Assembly (NCBI RefSeq): GCF_907164915.1
Contig: NC_061862.1
Span: forward strand, 63,327,910-63,391,909
From: Impatiens glandulifera
Taxonomy: Eukaryota; Streptophyta; Magnoliopsida; Ericales; Balsaminaceae
Reading direction: 5' to 3'
DNA: 64,000 nucleotides
Made by a program: the position numbers and the translations under genes. Of this stretch, positions 11,175 through 23,516 are shown piece after piece; positions within the stretch are counted from its first letter, which is position 1; each line of letters opens with the position of its first letter. The notes under the pieces were generated by a model. That model made no database searches, was not told the origin of the DNA, and saw nothing but the letters and a program-made list of their open reading frames with translations.

Positions 11175-12898
11175 TCAAATAACCTTTAACTTTAATGATG
11201 AAAGGAGATTGTATTGAAAAGAACGATAAGTATTGTTGTTTCTCATTTTGAATTCTCTATTTGTACGAGCCCGTTCTGATTTGATAGAAATAATTTTTTC
11301 TGAGAAATTGAGGTCTTTTACCTTTGTTATCTTCAATTTCTGTGTTTTTGTTTCCTTATCTTCGGCTTCAGCTTCAGACTCCACATCGGTTTTGGAATCT
11401 TCTTTATCGACTTTTGAATTCTCTATTTCACCTTTGAAATTCTGGGTGTCTTACTCTTGAGTTTTCCTCAACAACAACTTGAGGTTCATCTTCCATTTCC
11501 ATCTTGATCCTTCGCATTACATAAAATTTTCTTTTTCTCTTCACCTTGATACCTTTTACATTCTTTCCTTCACCGTTTTCATTTTTCCCAAAATCCTTCT
11601 TACTTTCTTCTACAATTGTTTGATCTTTGAGTTTAGCCTCCTCTGTTTCCTTCTTTTTCATTTCTGCTTCCTGAGTTATCTGATTTTTCTACTCTTCTTC
11701 TTTAGCTTTATCACATTTATTGTGCAGGAAAATATTACAGAAATTACACCTCTTTGGTTTCCATTCATAAGAGATCTCCATGACATTGTGCTTTCCTTTT
11801 CTGTTAACAACTGTCATTTTCATTGGCAGGACACTCCTAGGATGCACTTCAATGCTAATTCTAGCAAATGACAAGTGTCCTCCTCCTTCAGTTATTGGGT
11901 CCATATATAATGGTTTCCCAATTGTACTTGCAAAATGACTAATTGCTTCAGCATTTTACATGTGGGCTGGAATGTTCCAAAACTTGAACCAAATTTGGGA
12001 TGTTTCCTTTAGTTTTCTTTGTAGATTCATCTCTTCTAACCACTTTTACAGCTTCATGCAATTTGATTCTATGTAAGTATGCCCTTTCTCTAAGATTTCT
12101 CTCATATTTGAGCCCTTTTGAATTGCAGGAAGTAGAGATCATGTTGCAGTAACTTTTTCAAACCCCTTTTCTCCCCAATGTTTAATTAGAGCTTCTTTGG
12201 TAGTTGAGAATGATACTCTGTTTTTCCCAATGAAGTTTCCAACCACTACAAACTTCCAGTCTTCAATATATTTCTCCTCTACTTTAGAAGGCAGTTTGAA
12301 TTCAAAAAGAGAGTTGAGTACCTCTACCTTTGTTTGGATATCCCCCAAGTAGAGTTTTCCTTTGTAGGCATGGTCTTCAAATTTCTTTTCTGCTTTAATC
12401 TTTCATATCTCGTTGACTTTTCATGTTGAATTACTCTTGATAGTGTGGACTTGGATTTGGGAGCCTTCATTAGCTCTTTCATTGCATCAACTGGCCATTT
12501 AACTATCTCCTCACATTCTTCTTCCTTCAGCAACTTCCAGTCCTGTAGATAATTAATATTGAGTTGGACTTTTATTTGTTGAGTATTCTCTTTACTGATT
12601 GTGATTTCTCCCTTCTTAGCATGTATAATTAGTTTGGTAATCTAGTTTTAAGACCAAGTAGGTAGGCTCTTTCATTATAACCAACCTTCCATACTCCCTC
12701 TTTGTTGCCCTGTTTTCTTGCATTCTTATCTACAAAAATTCTGCAAGATTTGTTGATTTAATATTGCTTTCCTCCTTTTCTTAGATAACTTCATCAACTA
12801 TCCTCTCAATCTCCTTACCTGCAACATTCTTAATTTCTTCCAGAATAAACTCTCTTACTTCTTTAGATTTATTACTTTTGTTCTTCCCCTTCCCCATG
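11175..12898 (-). pseudogene. DUF4283/zinc-knuckle protein pseudogene, unit 1 (LINE ORF1-like)
   Basis: On the minus strand it starts at an ATG at 12898 (MGKGKNKSNKSKEVREF), followed by a lysine-rich N-terminus. A DUF4283-like segment includes EDWKFVVVGNFIGKNRVSF and HWGEKGF (12139-12348). Next comes the typical IWFKFWNIPAHM, GKPLYMDPIT and SFARISIEV series, ending in a degenerate zinc knuckle with C-x2-C-x4-H-x2-C spacing (near 11735-11905). The C-terminus is Lys/Glu-rich. Several stops and frame shifts break it, for example a TAG after HM. This combination is found in ORF1 of plant LINEs and in stand-alone plant genes. No endonuclease or reverse transcriptase follows, so it may be a 5'-only or truncated LINE, or a decayed gene. 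A near copy lies at 23517-25231. Confidence 0.75.
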
Positions 12899-13353
12899 AT
12901 CGTATAAATAGAGTAATAGAATAAGTAATTACAGAAACCCTAAGACATGATCACAAATAAACTACAATCGAGGGAAAAATTCAGCGGCGCAATGCACAAG
13001 AAACCCTAGATTAGAAACACTTAATAACTGACTTACGACGTAAGACTATATCGTGCCGTAAGTGCCGATCGTCTTGTGTCGCATGTGCCTATCGTGCCGC
13101 CCGTGCTGATCGTGATATGTCGTCTGTGCCGATCGCGCTTTCTTTAATAAATGGTGATTTGATGACTTACGACAATAATACCTTAATTTTAGTCCTAGGC
13201 AGGAACGCCCTTAACGTTTGGGGCTGCCCTAGGTATATTGAATTAAAATTTTATCTAACTTAATAAGAAAATGTATTAAATTTGGCCCAATAATTGCCTC
13301 AAGAATCTAGATAGACTTTATTAATATTTTTTTTACTAGTGTACCAGTAACAT
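12899..13353. other. Leader and upstream flank of the DUF4283 pseudogene
   Basis: Contains AAACCCTAGA-type leader sequence near 13002. A degenerate series of short repeats built on GTGCCGATCGTC and TGTCGCATGTGC lies between 13058 and 13140. The flank is conserved in unit 2 (25232-25690), up to a TACTAG-x-TGTACCGGTAAC sequence where the two units part. Confidence 0.5.
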
Positions 13354-13915
13354 TAATTGCCTCGAAAGATCATGCAAGCTCTACATTTTCCTCTCCTCTT
13401 GAACATCATCGCTCTGATACCACTAGTTAGATATAAGAGATGAAGTATCCCTTAATGCAAGAACAATAAAAACATCGAACAACTGCGTAAAAGAAAGAAA
13501 TCAACTAAAGAACACATACACAAGATTTATAGTGGTTCGTCCAAAACAGTCCTACATCCACTTTCGAAGCACAAGAGGCTCTCAACTTTATTATCAAGAA
13601 TGTTACAAGAGTATTACAATGTTTCTCTCATAATGAGATCTCACACACAACTTTCAAGGAAGCGATGCTCTCAAGGCAATACTTAGCTTTCTAAAGTGCC
13701 TGATTGCACCTTTAAATAAATCTCAATTAGGTCAATTTCAATATCTTGTCTAAAACTCTCTAAAGAGACTTTCCAAAATATTCTTAACATATTTCCTAAT
13801 TGTATTTCAATAAAAAAAAATTTAATTTCTTTTTGTAATAATTTTATTTCCTAATATTAAGATTATACATCAAAAAATATAGTTTTTTTTATTGAATATA
13901 CCCTTTTCTTGTGTA
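13354..13915 (-). mobile_element. Copia LTR fragment with primer binding site
   Basis: On the minus strand TAGTGGTATCAGAGCGATG (13407-13425) is a plant copia primer binding site. Rightward from about 13426 the sequence has the look of a copia LTR, including ATTTATAGTGGTTCG near 13530. Only a few codons of possible gag follow the primer site. The outer LTR boundary and a target duplication were not identified. It interrupts the stretch where units 2 and 3 carry MKK3. Confidence 0.6.
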
Positions 13916-13918
13916 CCA

Positions 13919-15104
13919 TGAGGTAGTGTTTCGTATGCGGTACTAATTATATAGATATAAGTTGTAAAGAGATATAAATTGTAAGGAAGTATTATAAGGT
14001 ATAAATTATATATATTATTTGTGTTTGGTTAAGGGTATAAATTATATAGATTTATTTTTTTGTGTTTGATTGGTGATATTAAAAAGTAGTAAAAAGAGTA
14101 AAAAAACTATTTTATCCTTATATTTATATAAATTATTATTTTTAATATTTATTTTATAAGTAGTTTGTAATATTATTTATATTGAAAATAATAAAAAAAT
14201 ATCTAATAATGTATATTTAAAATAAAAATACTATTATATGATTTATATATAATTTCTTATAATTTAATTTATATAATTATATAAATAAAACTTATTTATA
14301 TATTTTAATTAATATTTAATAAAAAGTTTTAAATTTTATGTATTATTAAAAATATTTGTGTAATTGAAAAATAGTAATTGTTTGTATAAAATAAAATAAT
14401 AATAATAATAATTTTATAAAAAAAAATAATATTTGTAATTAAATGTTATAATTATAAATTAGTTTCAAAAATAATTTATATAGATATAAGTTGTATTAAT
14501 TAATAATAATAATATCACTAATTTATGTAATTAATTCCAAATACCATTTATTAATAATGTAATAAAATAAAATTTTATAAATTAATTGTATATATGACTA
14601 TTATTTTTTAATTAACATTATTTGTTTTGTAAAATAATTATTATATTTTATTAGATATAAAATTGTAACATTTAATTTTTTTGTAATATAATTTTTGTTT
14701 ATAAAGATAAAAAAATATATAAAAAATTAAAAATCATTTAAAAATAAGTAATTAAGTATTTATTATTATTATTTAAATTATAAAATTATACCTAGTTAAA
14801 TATAAATAAATATTTAGTTATAATTCTTTATTATTATATTTTAAAATATAATAATAAAAATTATAATTTTAATAATTTTTTTAAATTAGAGGGTTAAAGA
14901 GAAATTAAATTTTATAAAAGCTTTTTATATATATATATAGATATATAGGTACAACATTATACCCCATCCAATATATAAATTATACCTAAATATTATTACA
15001 AATATAAAAACTATACAACCAAACAGCCAATTTAATTTACTATATATACAATTATACAATATTTACATTCATATTCCTTGTATCAAATATAACCTCAGAA
15101 TATA
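13919..15104. mobile_element. Possible TIR element, about 1.2 kb, AT-rich
   Basis: The ends TGAGGTAGTGTTTCGTATG and (opposite strand) TGAGGTTATATTTGATACA are imperfect inverted repeats. Subterminal GTTTGGTTA and GTTTGGTTG motifs occur on opposite strands. The interior is almost pure A+T. No transposase frame is present. No convincing target duplication was found, although GAATATACC occurs on both sides. Boundaries are tentative. Confidence 0.4.
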
Positions 15105-15837
15105 CCATATATTTTTTTTTTTTTTTTGTAATATTATAAATCCATTCTCAACACTTATATATATATATATATATTTTTTTTTCTTTAAAATTATTTATTT
15201 TAAATGATGATTTTATTAAAAATTATTGTTAAAATTAATATTAGAGTGAATTTGTTAGTTTGATTTGATAATTGACAGATTAATTTATAGAATATGATTT
15301 ATTTTTTAAAATAATAATATAAATTATAGTGTGATTTATAATATATATAATTTTATAAATAAATAAAATTTCTTTTTGAAAATTATATATTAAATAATAA
15401 TCTAAATTATAATGTGATTTATAATAATAATTTATTTTATAAATTATTAAATTAATTTAAGTTTAATAAATTAAAATAAATAATTTAAATTATAGTGTGA
15501 TTCATTTTTATAACTTGTTTAATTAATTTAAGTTTAATAAATTAAAATAAATAATATAAATTAGAATATGATTCAATTTTTAAAATAATAATCTAAATTA
15601 TAGTGTGATTTATAATATATATTATTAATTAAATAAATTATTTTTTTTGAAAATCATATATTAAATAATATTCTATAAATTATAGTGTGATTTATAATAA
15701 AAATTTATTTTAAAATAAACAATAAATTTTCTCTCTTCTCTCTCCACTCCTTTTATCTTTTTTACATTGACGTGGTGATATGTCATTCCCTCACTCATTT
15801 CCTCTCCCAAATTCTCTTCTCTTACCACTTCTCTATT
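15105..15837. repeat. TAGTGTGATT tandem block, unit 1
   Basis: After a T-run and a TA run, the motif ATTATAGTGTGATTTAT recurs at about 15326, 15408, 15492, 15598 and 15682, a spacing of about 80-105 bp. The block is homologous to 30740-31340 and 53670-54240. It ends in CT-rich sequence near 15730-15830. No gene. Confidence 0.6.
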
Positions 15838-16330
15838 TTGAGTGAGTCAAGACATGACACGACATGTATAAGATTGAGACACTACACGCCATGATTGAAA
15901 GTTTAACACAATTTGCCCGAGTCGAATACGATCATATATGCACGATAACCCGCTCTAATTCAGTCTCAAATTTTGAATATATAGAATATATATATATATA
16001 TATTAATTAACTTGATATATTACTATGGGATGACAACGTAGTGTTTTCAATGGGCGGATCATAGTAGTAAGTGGTCGGAAGAAATTTTAATTTACGGTTT
16101 AATCTAAGCCGCCCATAATACTTTGATATCTTAAAAAATATGTTTTCTCTTTGTTTTGTAAGTAAATAGTATTGTTCTCCCCTTAAAAAAATATTATTAA
16201 TATAAACATTAAGAAAAAATGTAAAATAAAACCCATACCTAATTATTATAATTATTAGTGTCCTGAATTTCTATAATGTCAATGATTCCCAAACGTAATG
16301 ATTTCTATAATGTCACATGACATAAACTAC
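15838..16330. repeat. GACACGACAC-rich block and end of unit 1
   Basis: GAGTCAAGACATGACACGAC and CGAGTCGAATACGATC motifs are followed by a stretch conserved at 42350-42640 and 54640-54900 (GATCATAGTAGT-x-AGTGGTCGGAAG). No coding capacity. An additional GACACGACAC block in unit 2 occupies 17390-17700. Confidence 0.5.
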
Positions 16331-17390
16331 TCAATTTTACATTAACATTTTCTCAAAATTTATTTATATTATCATTCAATTAAAAATATTTAAATTTATA
16401 AATGTATATATAATTAAAACTAAACAAACTAAATTAAAATAAACTTAAATAATATAAATTAAAATAAAATATAATATTATAAAAATAAATAAATTATATG
16501 AATATAAATATGAGTCTCCTAATAATTCCCTCATATTATTTTTTTAATTAATTAATTAATTTATCTCTGAAATTTAAAATTATTTTATAATTTTAATTAT
16601 TATTAATACATTCAATAATAAATGTATAATAATGATTTTTGTTAGGATATAATAATATATATTTATAATTTATACCCACTTTTTTATTAAATTATTAATA
16701 AATTATTTAATTTTATAAATGTAATATATATATATATATAATTAAAAATAAACATATTAAATTAAAATATTAACTTAAATAATATAAATTAAAATAAAAT
16801 ATAAATATTAAAAATAAATTATATTAATAAAAATGTGAGTCTCATATTTATTCTCTCTGATATTTTTTTTCATTAATTAATTAATTAATAAATTTTTACA
16901 ATTTTAAATTATTCTATCATTTAAATTATTATCAATACATTAAATAATAAATTAAATAATAAATTTATGATAATAATTTAATTTTGATTATATAATAATA
17001 TATATTTATAAATATGTCAACTAAAACTCCAATAAATTTCTCAATTTTTCTCATTCCCTTCTCCAAACTAATCAAATTTACCTTAACATTTATAAACTAC
17101 CATGTTCTCCCTAAATTTATTTATATTCTTATTCAATTAATAAATTATTTAATTTTATAAATTATTAACTAATTTTTTTGGATAATTATTTATATGTTTT
17201 AAAACACATTTTAAATAATAGACATTCAAATTATTATTTATGAAATTATATATTAACATATTAATTAGTTTTTTAAATAATACATTTAACATATTGAATT
17301 AATTTAAATTTGTTAAATTAAAATAAATTAATAATCATATTTTATAATTTTTACTAATAATAAATTTAATATATATATATATATATTATT
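16331..17390. other. AT-rich block at the start of unit 2
   Basis: Homologous to 5339-6366 and 42990-44132. Non-coding, with TA runs near 16727 and 17372. No recognisable feature. Confidence 0.55.
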
Positions 17391-18778
17391 AACATGAGTG
17401 GTCAAGACACAAAATGTCACATAGGAAAATGAGCATTGATACGACACGATTCAGTCAAAACAATTATCAGCTATAGTTGGAATAACACGAAACACGAATT
17501 TAAACACGAGTTATTACAACATGAATAAACTTGTGAACACGAATTAACACGAAACGAAAGAGCCTGTGGATGATAATGTTTTGAGTGAGTCAAGACACAA
17601 TACAACGCGCATAAGATTTAGTCATGACATGACACGATTGAGAGTCTAATACGACTTGTCCGAGTCGAATACGACCGTTTATACACAGTGCACAACTCTA
17701 GGCAGGACCGACTATATGGTAAGGCAACCAATATAATTAATTTTTTAAATATTTTTTAGTGTCATTTATTTATTTTTATTTAATTAATTTAATTATATAT
17801 ATATAATAGTAATATATAATTAATATATATTTTTAATTTGTTTTTATTTAATTAATTTAATTATATATATATATTTTATTTGTTTTTATTTAATTAATTT
17901 AATTATATATATATATAATAGTAATATATAATTAATATATATTTTTAAACTAATTTTTTTTAATAGTTCATGTGTGAAGGCTTAAGCTCATAAGCATGAG
18001 TGACAACGGGAATCTCTACTTATTTATTTAAATAAATTTTTACAATTTCAAATAAATTTTTAATTTTACACGTTTATAATTTAAATAAAACGTTTAATAT
18101 TTCATTGAATGGGGTTGGGAGTGATAAGACCCATCAGGCAGTTTGCCAGGTCTAATACTAATTTATCATTTTATATTTGAAAAAAGTAACCTTTTTTGTT
18201 TTGTTTAAGATTGGGCTGCTTAAGGTTGGGTTGGGTTAGGTCAGGTCTGACTCTGTACATGGGCCGACTCTAATAAGATACATGTGAAATTTTAAATATA
18301 TAAATAAGAATAATTAAAATGAAGTATACACTCTAGCTATAAGCCATAATTGAGTTTTATTATTATTATTTGTTAAGATGATTAACCTAGAAGCATAACC
18401 TCGCAATAACTTCAATTTAATTAAGCATTTTAGGTGAGATTTGAAGTCTTATTATTTTCTCTTAAGAACCACTATTAACATTAAGCCATAATCGAGTTAC
18501 ATTTGTGCGCAGAGTCAAATTTTTTAAATATTTAATAATATTATATTATTAAAACTAATTTTTTCTTTTATTTTTCTACTTTAATATTAAATATATATTA
18601 TGCAATATATATAACTTTTTTATCTCATTTTTAATCTCTTATTTCCGTATTATAATATATTAACTATTTAAATCTTAGTTTATATTTATTAAAATTTAAT
18701 ATATTTTTTTTACTATTCAGGACCCAAAAATTTAAATTTGCATAGGGCCTCAAATTCTCAGGGGACACCCTGTTTGCG
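17391..18778. repeat. GACACGA block, AT tandem repeat and hAT-like MITE fragments, unit 2
   Basis: A GACACGA-rich stretch (17391-17700) is followed by GGCAGGACCGACTATATGGT, which looks like a decayed CAGGGCCGGC-type terminus. Next come about three copies of a 60-90 bp AT tandem repeat (17760-17950). Unit sequence with the empty MITE site lies at 18141-18148. From about 18500 to 18778 a second decayed fragment ends in GGGCCTCAAATTCTCAGGGG and ACACCCTGT. These are probably remnants of hAT-type MITEs; exact borders are not visible. Confidence 0.4.
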
Positions 18779-19053
18779 CGGCTTAAAATAATATGTATGA
18801 TTGTCCTTGTCGTCACATATATTACTAATTACTAATTTCAGTATTGATTTTATTATGTTATTTACTATGCTATTTGGGATGATTCGTTCCTTTAATAAGA
18901 TACAATTAGTTATTAATGTCTTAATAACACTATAATGATTTTGTCGTTTATAATATTATAGTAAAAAGGTTTTCTACAATCATTTAGGTGCCAATTTTTA
19001 GTTAGACACAATTGTTTAGATTATTATCCTTTTGAATAATAAATAAAATGCAA

Positions 19054-19223
19054 CTTTTTTTTTTTAGAACGTTGGGTTCCGCTACTCCTTTGGAGTGCGA
19101 CTAATCCTCGCGGGTTAAGTACATAGCCCGCAAACATACTTAACCAATTAACCAAGCGCAGAACTTGCCGCCTGACGGGCTCGAACCCAGGACCTCATGG
19201 AGGCCTGGGGGATATCCACCTCT
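19054..19223 (-). mobile_element. tRNA-derived SINE, probably 5' truncated
   Basis: On the minus strand it carries GGGTTCGAGCC (19178-19188), matching a pol III B box. The body runs through a CTTGGTTAATTGGTTAAG stretch and ends in an A-tail (T-run at 19054-19065 on the plus strand). Units 1 and 3 have the uninterrupted site AATGCAACTTTGGACCTAC. An A box was not recognised, so the 5' end is likely truncated. Confidence 0.7.
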
Positions 19224-19703
19224 TGAACCTACAATTTATGTAACCTTGAGTTACTTGAAAACTTACATATATAAAAGTTTAAGAATAATAATTACAAATG
19301 CAGCTAAATTTACATCACTATTTTCTTAAGATATTATTAAACAATATTCTAAATGTAGTTATGAACAAGATGCTTAGTTCATAAAATCTTTTGATATTGT
19401 TACATTGATCATTTATCTCATAACAAATGCCAATGTAACTCATATGTATGTCAAATAATACCATAAAAGCTTAGATGGAGAGATGTCAATGTGTGGATGT
19501 AACTACATTATTGAGTAAAAGATGATATTAGAAGCCAATACTAATATATTTTGTTTAGTTCTAAAAAAATCATTTTTATAGAAAGATAGAATAAATGTTG
19601 AATAAACTAACAAGAATATAGAAATATTAGATGAGGATACGTGTTCAAAAGACATCTCCTTAATACATAATTCATTGTATCTAAATATTTACAAATATAG
19701 TCC

Positions 19704-19734
<31 letters not shown>

Positions 19735-19906
19735 ATTAATACATTTATCTTCCAATAAATAAATAAATAAATAACTTTATGATAAAATATTATAATCATT
19801 ATTTGCTCAAAAAAGATAGTTGAAAATAAAAAAGTTTATAATTAAGAGATTACAATGAACATAACTCAATGAGAGAAGATTTATTTATCCTTTTTATTCT
19901 AACAAG
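19224..19906. other. 3' flank of RING-H2 gene, unit 2
   Basis: AT-rich sequence without a gene, conserved with 7565-8217 and 45325-46010. It contains a TA run at 19706-19732. Confidence 0.5.
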
Positions 19907-20500
19907 CTAATACAAATATGAAATCACTGGTTTACGACACAAAGGACAAGAACTGCTTCTAGTCATCCAATTGATAATACAACGATGGTGAAAGACATGG
20001 TTGCAATGCAACATCTTATTAATCTCGACTCCAACATTAAATTTCTCCAAACAAACCACACATGTTTCGCTCCTTTCACTTTCTGACGCCGTTGACTTAG
20101 TGTCATGCATGATCTTGCATATATCGTATTTTAACCAACAATGCATGAAAAAACGACACTTGGTCCAACTTTGCCTAAAAAGGTTGTTAATGCAGTTTTC
20201 TACCTCTGTCCTTGCATCCAATTGAACGTCTGATTTTTTGAGCCATTCATTAACATAAGATGGCACATCATTTCGAAGAATGTGTTCGAAATAAATCCAA
20301 ACTTTTGGGCCAATCTCAACCCCATCAGTAATCAATTCGCCTCCTATTGAACGACTAAACTCCCCCCTCATGTTTACCAAACAAACAAGCACACTGTACT
20401 TGGGTAATTCATTACCCATAGAGGTACTGTTATCCTCGTACTGAACGCTTACATAGATGTGGTGGTAAGTTGGCGGTGCAACTGGAATATGTAGCGCCAT
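19907..20500 (-). CDS. RING-H2 finger protein, 197 aa (unit 2 copy)
   Basis: An intact single-exon frame with ATG at 20498-20500; an in-frame TTG two codons earlier is not needed. The N-terminal 140 residues match no family I recognise, and no signal peptide or membrane segment is visible, which argues against the ATL class. The C-terminal RING, residues about 147-188, has C-x2-C-x15-C-x-H-x2-H-x2-C-x10-C-x2-C spacing, the C3H2C3 (RING-H2) pattern. The conserved Trp sits between ligands six and seven (INWM) and a Pro follows ligand seven. Proteins of this type are usually E3 ubiquitin ligases that recruit E2 enzymes; that role here is inference. A TATA box lies about 150 bp upstream. The copy at 46011-46604 differs at 17 of 197 residues, only one of them (next to the last Cys) at the edge of the RING. 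It could be an expressed gene or a recently silenced copy. Confidence 0.8.
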   Translation of the reverse strand: MALHIPVAPPTYHHIYVSVQYEDNSTSMGNELPKYSVLVCLVNMRGEFSRSIGGELITDGVEIGPKVWIYFEHILRNDVPSYVNEWLKKSDVQLDARTEVENCINNLFRQSWTKCRFFMHCWLKYDICKIMHDTKSTASESERSETCVVCLEKFNVGVEINKMLHCNHVFHHRCIINWMTRSSSCPLCRKPVISYLY

Positions 20501-20643
20501 ATCCAAAAGAGCAAGAGATTTCTATATAGATCTAGAAGAACAATTGAGGATCGATTGATAGGTTATAAATGGGAGATAAGAAAATAATATGACTTAGAAG
20601 AGAGTGAATACATGTGAATATGTGATTGTTCAACCAGGACAAG

Positions 20644-20656
20644 TTATTTATATCTA
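20644..20656 (-). promoter_or_regulatory. TATA box of RING-H2 gene, unit 2
   Basis: GATATAAATAA on the minus strand, about 145-155 bp upstream of the ATG. The corresponding position in unit 3 (46745-46754) reads TATATATAAA, so a TATA element is kept in both copies. The unit 1 remnant has lost it. Confidence 0.5.
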
Positions 20657-21239
20657 TGCTTAGTGGAATACAAAGTAAATGCAATTTTCAATCTGTTCTA
20701 TTTTTTTTACATTTATTTGCTTAGATTGTTATAATCTAAGACTTTATACAAAAAAATATATTAAAAAAAGTTTGTTTATCAATTGTTTTACCCTTTAAGG
20801 TGGTTGTGAATTAAATTAAATTTGGATTTATTTATAAATATATTTTTATATCTCACCTAACATGAGTTTTGATACTTTTTAAAATATTGATTGTTTATCT
20901 TTTTATCTCTTTTTTTGTGTGAATGAACTTTGACTTAAATTAGATTACAATAATCTTGTGAGGGTCCAGAATTTTGTATTGACATTAAATATTATGATAC
21001 TATCTTCTTCATTTTTGAGACAAAATTCCATATTTACAAAATAGTTAGTTTAAGGAACATTTATTATTTTAGAAAGTCTTAGCAAAAATTAAGAGAAATT
21101 TTTAGAAAATTTAGGATATTATACAGGCATGAATGACCCGTGTACCCTATAAAAAAATGAGATTAAAATTCAGTTATATGATTATTAATTGGTTTGGCTT
21201 CATTTAATCAATGAGTATTTTGATGAAAATTTGACTAAT
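20657..21239. other. Upstream flank of RING-H2 gene, unit 2
   Basis: Non-coding AT-rich sequence homologous to 8362-8929 and 46775-47400. No other feature seen. Confidence 0.5.
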
Positions 21240-22720
21240 ACAATTCACTATTATTAAGTTGATTTACTTCATGTATAATTGTCTTTGTCGTTTCGATGTG
21301 TTACTAAATAAGGTTTGTTTTACTAACTCATATAATATTTAAATTGTCATCATTGTTCTTTGAATAATATATGTTTAGTTATTAATGTGTTAATTTATTA
21401 TTTGATCGTTTATAACATTATATTAAGTACTTTTCAAGTAATTTGTTATAAATAATTATCTTGTATTACTTCACTTACTTTGTAGTTTGTGATCACTGTT
21501 CCTTGAAAATGTATATATAATTAGTTATTAATATGCTAATAACAAATATGATTTTGTAATCTTTTATAATATTTTAGTAAGATCATTTCAAATAATCTAT
21601 TATAAATAATGCTAGTTTTATTATTTCAGATATTGTGTAGCTTGTGACCCTTGTTCCTTGAACGATACATGCATGGATAGTTATTAATGTGGTAATAAGT
21701 TATAACAATCATATTTTGTGTTTATAATAAGAATTTTCTAATCATCTATTAGAAATTATGTTAATTCAATTTATATGGATTAATTATTAATTTGCTAATA
21801 ACAAGTATATTTTTGTTTAAACATTATAGTAAGAACTTTTCAAATAATTTATTATTAATCATAAGTCACATACTATATAGATTCATCATGGTTATTTGAA
21901 TGATATATAGTTAGTTATATATAAATTCATCATGGTTATTTGAATGATATATAGTTAGTTATTAATTTAATAACAATCATAATTTTGTGCTAATAATATT
22001 CTCGTAGTATATAACATTATAATAAAAACTTTTTAAATAATATTTTATTATTCGACTATGTAGCTTGTGATCACTAATGTTAATTACTTGAATATATATA
22101 TATATATATATTATATATTATATATATATATGGTTAGTTATAAATATGTTAATAATAATTACATTTTTATCATTTATACAGTTTGTGATCACCGTTCTTA
22201 AATAATATATATGGTCAGTTATTAATTTGTTAATAATCCTAATATTTTTTCTGTTTATAACATTATAGCAAAAATTTTTTAAATAATTTATTTGATTGAT
22301 ATATGACTAGTTATTAATTTGCTAACAACAATCATATTTATGTCGTTTATAACATTATAGTAAAATAATTTTAAATAATCTTTTATTACGTCACTTACTA
22401 TATAGTTTTTTATCATTGATTTGTCGTTTATAACATTATAGCAAGAACTTTTCAGATAATCTATTATTAGGCCACTTACGTAGTTGTGATTATTGTTTCT
22501 TCAATGCTATATGACTATTAATATGCGAGTAACAATCATATTTTTATCGTTAGTTAGTACGTAATAATTTTTCAAATAATCTATTATAAACGATGTTCTG
22601 TCACCTTTGTGATCATTCTTCCTTAAAATGATATATGCTTACATTACAAAATGATCATTTAGTTGCTAATTTGGAGTTAAAAGACGATTAGTTTAGTTAT
22701 TATATGTTGTATATAATAAT
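21240..22720 (+). repeat. Degenerate tandem array, about 145-160 bp monomers, unit 2
   Basis: Collinear with 8930-10420 in order and orientation. It repeats TTAGTTATTAAT, ACAATCATATTTTTATCG, TAACATTATAGTAAGAA and TTCAAATAATCTATTAT. A short internal duplication containing ATTCATCATGGTTATTTGAA occurs at 21881 and 21926, as it does in unit 1 (9580 and 9618). Confidence 0.75.

Positions 22721-23516
<796 letters not shown>

Larger units (their letters stand above)
5339..16330. repeat. Macro-repeat unit 1
   Basis: First of three diverged copies of a block that contains, in order: AT-rich sequence, a GGGTTGGGTT-like patch, a RING-H2 gene, the 145-160 bp tandem array, a TAGTGTGATT-rich block, a DUF4283 pseudogene, an MKK3 fragment (missing here), another TAGTGTGATT block, and a GACACGACAC-rich block. 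Unit 1 joins element A directly at 5338. It has lost most of the RING gene and has other elements in place of the MKK3 part (13354-15104). It shares a MITE insertion with unit 3 and the DUF4283 pseudogene with unit 2. Confidence 0.8.

Noticed and set aside
11175..12898. Calling the DUF4283 pseudogene a full LINE
   Set aside because: No endonuclease, reverse transcriptase, defined A-tail or target duplication was seen.
13893..15112. GAATATACC on both sides as the target duplication of the 13.9-15.1 kb TIR element
   Set aside because: The left copy lies about 17 bp outside the inverted repeat end, so it does not abut the element.
5339..16330. Interpretation of each macro-unit as a Helitron with captured genes
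   Set aside because: Gene capture fits, but I found no convincing 5' TC and 3' hairpin-CTRR ends bounding a unit and no Rep/helicase frame. Kept only as a possibility to test.
19140..19200. tRNA gene suggested by the B box on the minus strand
   Set aside because: No A box or cloverleaf at proper spacing, and a terminal A-tail shows a SINE.
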